Assembly: GCF_950023065.1 (NCBI RefSeq)
Contig: NC_088678.1
Location: 83,113,590 to 83,177,589, forward strand
Origin: Planococcus citri
Taxonomy: Eukaryota; Arthropoda; Insecta; Hemiptera; Pseudococcidae
Direction: 5' to 3'
DNA: 64,000 bases
The notes beneath the pieces are model-generated. The model saw nothing but the letters and a program-made list of their open reading frames with translations, had not been told where the DNA came from and made no database searches. The position numbers were made by a program, and so were the translations under genes. Of this stretch, positions 57,824 to 64,000 are shown piece by piece (positions within the stretch are counted from its first letter, which is position 1; every line of letters starts with the position of its first letter).

Positions 57824-60800
57824 TCATACCCAAACGCCGTGAGGATTTTTACTCGTTGGTACCGCGTTTTCCAACTGTCTCGGGGAACCGATCATTTTCC
57901 GCGTACTGCCTGGTTTCGAGAATTGAGCACCTAAGATTGAGAAAAAAATAAACAGAGACGATGGAGTAAATAAAGACGAAAAATTATCAATCTGTGAAGC
58001 AATGTGAAAACGATTGTACCTTCTAATATCATCTTTAGTTCTTCCGGAGGTGATATGGCCAACGATTGCAGATTAGCTTCTTTCATATCGGATACTAATT
58101 TTTCGACTTGCCTTTTTTTCTCGTTTATGGTCGCTTCCAAGACTGCCACCTGAATAAAATCAGATACGAGGGGGTGAATTAGTCGAATGAATTATAAAAT
58201 TGAAGATTCCGGTTTTTTGCCCCCCTCCCCCCAAAAAAACTATTTTTTATGTCAAATCAAACATTCTACGAAATGTGGCACGATTCTTTCAATTTTCAGG
58301 AGGTTTTGGGAGCAATAGGGTTGTTGAAGGTTCCGAATCCAAAAAATGAATTTAAATTCAGATTTAACGCACTTCAAAACCTAATAAAACGTACGTCACA
58401 CGACTTTTTCAATTTTCATCAAAGTTGGGGGACCAGAGGGGCGTTGTGTGGGTCTAATCAGAAAAATAAATTGATATTCGTATTCAGCGCTCTTGAAAAC
58501 ATATAAAACCATGTGTCACTCGATAATTGTCTTTTTTTGTTGCACTTTGACCAACATTTTGGGGATCTGACCCCCCCCCCCTCCCTCCAATAATTTTTCA
58601 AAACCGATTACGGAAAGTTCATTATGGTAAATATTATGAAAATATAAGATTCAATATTTTTTTTTTTCAATTTTCAAAATCATACACCCAAAATTTGGCA
58701 AGCTTTCAAAAATAGCCCAACTTCAAAATTATGAAAATTTTGGCGCATATTTTTGAAAGTTGGGAATTAGAATTTGGTTGAAAACGAACTGAAAAATTTT
58801 CGACGAAATTAGTTTATTTCATTTTTTGATTTTTTTTTTTTGTCAACTTTACGAGCCTTTCATTGGTCGAGAAACCGAGGGAGGTTTTTTCCTTTGAAAG
58901 AGGTTGTTTCAAAATCCAGATAAGAAATGAAAAATTTCTAAAATGTTTTCTTGGACGCAGGAAAATTTTTTTTAAAAATGAGGAATAATTTTTCACAAAT
59001 CATAAAACCTGTGAATGGGAGTGGAAGCTCAAAAAAGTGAAACTTTAAATCATGAGCCACGTTTCAAGGTAGATTTTAAATTCACACGAATCAAAACTGT
59101 AATAAATTACTTCTTTATGCAAAGTATCGCCAATCTGAGCAGCCATTTCGGCATCATGCTTAGCTTGTTCTACTTGTTGCTGCAGTCTTTCTATTTCGGC
59201 CAGCATAGATTTCTCGATATGATTCCGTTCTTCACTTTCTCTAGCCAAAATTCTCTGTTCCATTTTAATTTCATCGAGAAGTAATCTGAAATACGAAGAC
59301 GAAAATCGATAAAACAAAAACAGACCGATTAAGGCGACATGGACGCATCGCAATATACGATCAATTCGCATACCTTATTTTATTTTTGCAAAGTAATAAT
59401 TCCGTTTCACAATTGGCTAATTTGGAACGCAACAATGTTAATTCGGATTTCAACGTTCTATCTTGTTGCTTGACAATTTCCATTTCTTCTTCGACTGGTC
59501 CGGCAGATCGAAGCTAAAAATCGCGTGAACGTAAAGTTAATTACTACGAAGAAAGTTGTCTACGGAACCTGTTTTAATTACCTGTTCGTCGACTTGTTTC
59601 AACGTCGCGTCTACACGAGCCACCTCTTTCGCTAGGATATCCATTTGATGCTGTTGTTCTCGCGTTTTCGTTTCCCAGTAAATTATTTCCGCGTCGTACT
59701 GAAAAAAATACGATTTCGAGTTAGATTTTTGAGAAGAGGAAGATGATTTTTACGTTTGGGAAATTATGTATTTCACCGTACTTTGCTTAATTCGGCCTGT
59801 TGGGCGGATAATTGATCTCTTTGATAGTTTATTAAATGCACTAGATCGCGATATTGCGACGAGTAAATCAAGGAATTATTTCCAGACTCATTTTGGTGAT
59901 CCTGAAAATAGATGAGAATGAAAAATTTGCTGCAAAAGTGGAGCACGACGATGGCAGCGCGTTATCAATCAATCAACAAACCTTTGTAAGATTACGTTTC
60001 GGTGTAGTTTTGAAATTAGTATCGGTCGAAGTAAACTTGGGCGATGTTTTGGAACCGGAAACAGGTGGTGGAGGTTCCCTATAGGGAGGCAACGCTCTGT
60101 AGGGTGTGTTTGGACCGGGCGGATCTCGATACGAAGGTGGGGTTTTCCTGTAACTGAAATTCTGACTACCTGGTGATGGAATATTGTTCTCGTTCGACTT
60201 GGCAATGGGAGACGAAACCTGTAATTTGAACGAGATTTACTATACAGAATTCGTACAGATGATACTACAGAAGGAGATGATATAAACCTTCGAATTGGGA
60301 CTAGATGTAAACGATCTGTCTTGTATCTTTACCGTAGGATCAGGCTTTATTTCAGGCGAACTTCGTTTCGGTATTCCTTTAACGATGCCTACGTTATCTG
60401 TACGATGATTCAGAGGAAAGTTTAATGATTTACGAACGTCTTTGTTTCTTTCTGGCGACAACGTTTGTAAATTATTTGGACTCGATATTGGTGATGCTAT
60501 GTTCAACGAAGGTGTCGCTTGAGACGATTTCGAATGTTGTAATATGAACTGAACGCTGTTCAAATGTTCTTTCCATTCCATTAGCACCTGTAAAATGGGA
60601 TTTAGATGAATATTTGGTAGAGAATAAACTGATGAAAATTTCATTTAACCGACCTTCAGGGGATGCTCGTGGGGAGCCAGCAGTCTTTCTTCATTTCGCA
60701 ATCTCTTGGTTAGAGTAAATCTACCAGTACGTCCAGTTGCATGAGCTAGAGCATAAACCACATCCTGCGAAACACACGCAAGTCGATTAATTTTAGGCAA

Positions 60801-60906
60801 GGGTAATCGACGATTTTGAATTCTTTATACTCACTTGACACGTCGTATCTTCGGTAACACCGCAAACTATTCTTTGAATGCCCTCGACCCAGACTTTCAA
60901 TTCCAT
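57824..60906 (-). CDS. RASSF8: Ras-association domain-containing protein 8 (RASSF8), ten coding exons
   Basis: Exons, 5' to 3': 60906-60835, 60764-60654, 60587-60288, 60218-59982, 59901-59782, 59698-59582, 59513-59374, 59285-59111, 58149-58020, 57930-57824. All borders are GT/AG and in phase; total 1509 bp, 502 aa. The start MELKVWVEGIQRIVCGVTED is the hallmark N-terminus of RASSF7/8 proteins. The RA (ubiquitin-like) domain runs to about residue 80 (ATGRTGRFTL, RLLAPHEHPL). A Ser/Pro-rich linker with PSYRDPPGPNTPYR and PPYREPPPP follows. A long coiled coil fills roughly residues 245-450 (YWETKTREQQHQMDILAKEV, LLDEIKMEQRILARESEERN), then the C-terminal NPHGVWV. In Drosophila the single orthologue acts at adherens junctions with ASPP and restrains growth; the same role is inferred here. 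It is divergent to the gene at 61751. Confidence 0.95.
58150..59110 (-). other. RASSF8 intron 8
   Basis: This 961-bp intron is the longest of the coding introns. It contains 'aatttaaattcagatttaacgc'-type sequence related to the long inverted repeats at 31.7-32.6 kb and 36-37 kb (similar 'tcgtattcagcgctcttgaaaac' blocks). No exon was found. Confidence 0.55.
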
Positions 60907-61750
60907 GGTACTTGAAAGTTGAAGTGTTTTGAAGTAACTTTTAACTAGGAAATGACTTCTCTAACACGAAACATAGCACACCCAGAAGCACCATTGATGA
61001 AATTAGAACCCGACGATAGATTTTTTTGATCGAAACAACCCGCGATCAATTTCTTATTTTAAAAAACTAATCGTCACTTTCTATTTAATTAATTCTACAG
61101 TGATTAATTTTCATCGAGTGCAAATTTCTAAAATTGTGATACATCAACAAATAACAGAACAGGATTTTCAGGGGTTCCAAAACTGCGAATTTATGATTAA
61201 AATGAAACGGCCTACCAGGTAAACAGAAAAACCTGAAACGTAATGACGCTCCGATTAGTTCCATGAAAACTCACCAGAGGTCGCTCTAAATTGAAAATAC
61301 AAGTTGCAATTTCAATGTAAAAAGTCCAAAAGAACGAAAAATACTCGGCCACGCGAAAAATGAAAAAAATTTCATGTTTTTAATCCTGGAGCTCTCGATT
61401 CCAAAATGTGATTTTCTGCATTTTGGACAAAAATAGAGTGAAAACCGAGTAAAATTTGAGTTGAAAATATGTAAATTGTCGTTTAAAATGTATATTTCAA
61501 TATGTTCCTTCACAGTGTGTTAATTACAGTCGTCGTAAGTTTCGGAATTTACACGAATTCGAGGTTTTTTCGTGGTATAATTTGATTGTTTTCATTATGC
61601 CGGTTTCATTATTTGCATCATCTTTACAGTCGATAAAATATCCAACGGATTACATTATTATGGTAAATTGATAATTTTTCATCTATTTGATACAAACGGA
61701 CAAATATTCAAGCCACAAGATCATTCGCTTAGGTATTGCCATAGTTCAAA
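60907..61750. promoter_or_regulatory. Bidirectional promoter region between RASSF8 and the coiled-coil gene
   Basis: 844 bp separate the two divergent start codons. The region is AT-rich, with 5' UTRs for both genes expected inside it. No specific factor site or TATA element could be assigned with confidence, and 5' UTR introns cannot be excluded. Confidence 0.6.
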
Positions 61751-64000
61751 ATGGATGGCTCAAACGATCCATGTTTTCAATCGGTGGTGATCTTAGGATT
61801 GAAGACTGCATTGCTTGAAGCTCAGTAAGTATCGTAATCACTTCTCCTTGATCTTTCTAACCTTCTATATTCGTTGGTTATTTCAATGTTTTGTTTGTTT
61901 GTTTCACCAGAGATGAAATAAGTCGAATTACGAAAGAACGAGATGAAGCTCGAAAGAAAATTTTGCAAATGATCCAGACCAATGGTAAATACCAAGTAGA
62001 AGTTATCAATTCCAACGAATTAGCAACTAAATTGAAGACGGTATGTAATCTACTCTGCGTATAATGATTTATATGATGTAAAACTTAGCGTGTGCTACTT
62101 ACTAATTGTTTTCTTTTTGAAGGAGCTGAAAAAAGTACGAAAAGAATTAGAAGCGCATAAGAAAGAGCTAGAGAAACAGAAAATTGATTTAGAGAACGCG
62201 CAACGCCAAAAAGAAAATGAGAATTACAATTGGAAATTTCAGTACGATCAATTAAAATCACTTCTCGATATTAAAACTGAATTATTAGAATCGATGAACG
62301 TCAAAGGTAATGTCAATTTTTGGTTTTTAATCTAGAGTTTTGTAATAAATAGGTATCAGTATTCAGTAAACGAGTGTTTTACTGGTATTAATTTGTAATC
62401 CGTTTAATTTCAGGTGATAAATTGAGTAAAGACGATTTGATCGATTATCGAGCGAATTATAAAATTATTATGAAAAGTTTGAAAATGGTCGTAAAAAATC
62501 AACCTTGTTATTCAGGTACGTAGTTATTGTTGTTTGTTCGAAGTACAATCAAACTTATTATTAGAATATGCTTACTGATTTTTGTGTTTGTTTTTTTTTT
62601 GTTTAATTTTTAGATCACGAGCTTCTCGAAGATATTCGAAACATTATTTACAGAATAGAAAGCGGCAGATCGGTTAGTTTATCTAAATATTTCGCCAAAA
62701 GAGCGAAACCAGTTAAAAAGGAAATCGAAAAAAGCAACGACAACCTCGACAGCGATGTTCACGAAAATTCAAGAATTCACTCTTCCGATCCCGATTCAGT
62801 TGACGAATTTCCCATTGAAACACACAAAAGCTGCGAAAATCCTAATCCAAACGTCGTTCAGAGTAACTTTTCGATGAAAATGGACGATTTCTTCGAATTA
62901 GACAAAAGTATATCGAAGAATACGAATTTTGTTGCGGATAAAGCGAATACTGTTGTTGATAAACCAAAGATAAACGTTTGTATTACGGATATGCCCGATC
63001 TTATAGACGAAACCGTTTGTGGCATTGTTTCGGCTGAGCCGAGTGATGAAAAGAATATAGATACGATATCAGACAGCGAAAGCGATTCGACTTCTGGATT
63101 TTGCGATGGCGAAACTGAAGCCGAATCACCTCCTAGTAGTACGGAATTCGTTAACCAACCGTCGGACGTACCCGAGAATCATAATTTCGCCATGTGTATG
63201 CCTGATTTATTATCATCGAGTGATACTGAGAAAAATACGTTTAGTTTTTGTCGCGATGACCAAAACAACATATCCGAGTCTTCCATTACGGTTTTGAATT
63301 CGAAGCTGAAAAGTAATAAGTCGCCATCGCCTCGGAAAAAGAACCCTGATACCGGAAACGAGCTCCAAGTGAAAAAGATTTTAGAAGAAATGAAAGAGAT
63401 GAGAATCAAAATGAACGATCAGGTTTCTGTTTTGAGACAGTATTACGATGAGAATTTGGACGAGTTGAATAGCTGTTTCAAACGTCCCGAATCTGTGCTT
63501 CCTTCGCGTCGAAAATCTGTACAAAAGAGTAAAAATATCCAAAATGTAGAAAATGTCGCTGATGCTATACCAAAACGTTCGTCTCAATTAGTGAAACGTG
63601 ATCCATGCTCTAGAAAAGTGAATATTGCGGTGGCATCTTTCAACGATGATGAAATTCGAGAGAAGAGGCTCGATTCAGGATCACCGAGTCATTCGAATGA
63701 GATTGCGATGGATTCGCCAGCGAAATCGAATCTCGATCGTGTAGCTATCGAGTCTAGAGTTGCTGAGAAACGCGATGTTGATGAAATTCGTTCCGGAAAT
63801 AGTTCCTTATTTGCTGATGTTACCAATAATTTCGAAACAGCAACCGATCCTCTTTCTCAGTTGCTAACCGAAGCTAGTTTTAGTGATACGATTGATCTGA
63901 ATAATACGTTTGATTATAGAATAGATGTTCTTTCAACTGACGATGCAGCTACCGTGATAGAAACTCAAGAACCCACCGATAAAATTATTCCCTCGTTGAA
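61751..64000 (+). CDS. Unrecognised coiled-coil, Ser/Asp-rich protein (3' end outside the window)
   Basis: Predicted exons are 61751-61824, 61911-62040, 62123-62306, 62414-62515 and 62614 to beyond 64000; donors and acceptors are GT/AG and phases agree. At least 624 aa lie in the window. It begins MDGSNDPCFQSVVILGLKTA. Residues about 25-130 form a charged coiled coil (ISRITKERDEARKKILQ, VRKELEAHKKELEKQKIDLE), followed by a shorter helical stretch (DLIDYRANYKIIMKSLKMVV). The long last exon is intrinsically disordered: Ser/Asp/Glu-rich (SDSESDSTSGF), with basic patches (SPSPRKKNPD) and another short helix (KILEEMKEMRIKMNDQVSVL). This resembles the general plan of nuclear or chromosome-associated scaffold proteins, but no family could be named. 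The start codon is the first ATG in frame with the splice chain; an upstream 5' UTR exon is possible. Confidence 0.85.

Overview
This is a eukaryotic, intron-rich, AT-rich and repeat-dense window. It is almost certainly from an insect. It holds an insect-type odorant receptor, an insect-like RASSF8 and several insect-type transposons. A bacterial-type AAA-ATPase/PD-(D/E)XK gene with a degenerate second copy fits a sap-feeding hemipteran such as a mealybug or scale insect; that placement is inference from gene content, not proven.

Layout. (1) From 1 to about 20 kb lies mostly repetitive, probably intronic or 5'-flanking DNA: two copies of a fold-back element (about 495-2058 and 17749-19496), two arrays of a palindromic TTCGTTCGCGAACGAA-like motif (2085-2470 and 4815-7075), a dead Jockey/I-like LINE (8526-12345) split by a TTAA-flanked piggyBac-type MITE, and tandem arrays at 14.7-16.2 kb. 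(2) A plus-strand gene with the second half of an EVA-1-like protein runs through most of the window: SUEL-lectin exons at 20032-20181 and 20427-20570, stalk exon 44951-45166, transmembrane exon 45260-45528 and last exon 56670-56747. All splice phases agree. Its 24.4-kb intron contains, on the opposite strand, a complete four-exon odorant receptor (28805-30345, one frameshift) and an intact single-exon AAA-ATPase-like/PD-(D/E)XK protein with a signal peptide (39660-41618). It also contains a degenerate copy of that ATPase (20993-22132), several tandem repeats and several inverted-repeat elements. One of these has near-perfect arms of about 870 bp (35802-37907). (3) The next, 11.1-kb, intron holds a dead RTE-like LINE interrupted by a hAT MITE, a fifth fold-back copy and a 1.4-kb A-rich tract. 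(4) The 3' end of the window is gene-dense. RASSF8 (minus strand, ten coding exons, 502 aa, 57824-60906) lies head-to-head with an unrecognised coiled-coil, serine/acid-rich protein gene (plus strand, 61751 to beyond the window end), with about 0.84 kb between the two start codons.

The genes do not form a pathway. The EVA-1-like protein would be a surface lectin-domain receptor, RASSF8 a junction and growth regulator, the odorant receptor a chemosensory channel subunit, and the ATPase a probable horizontally acquired gene. The main interest is architectural: two unrelated genes and layered, datable transposon insertions inside one intron, plus long inverted repeats able to form hairpin RNA.
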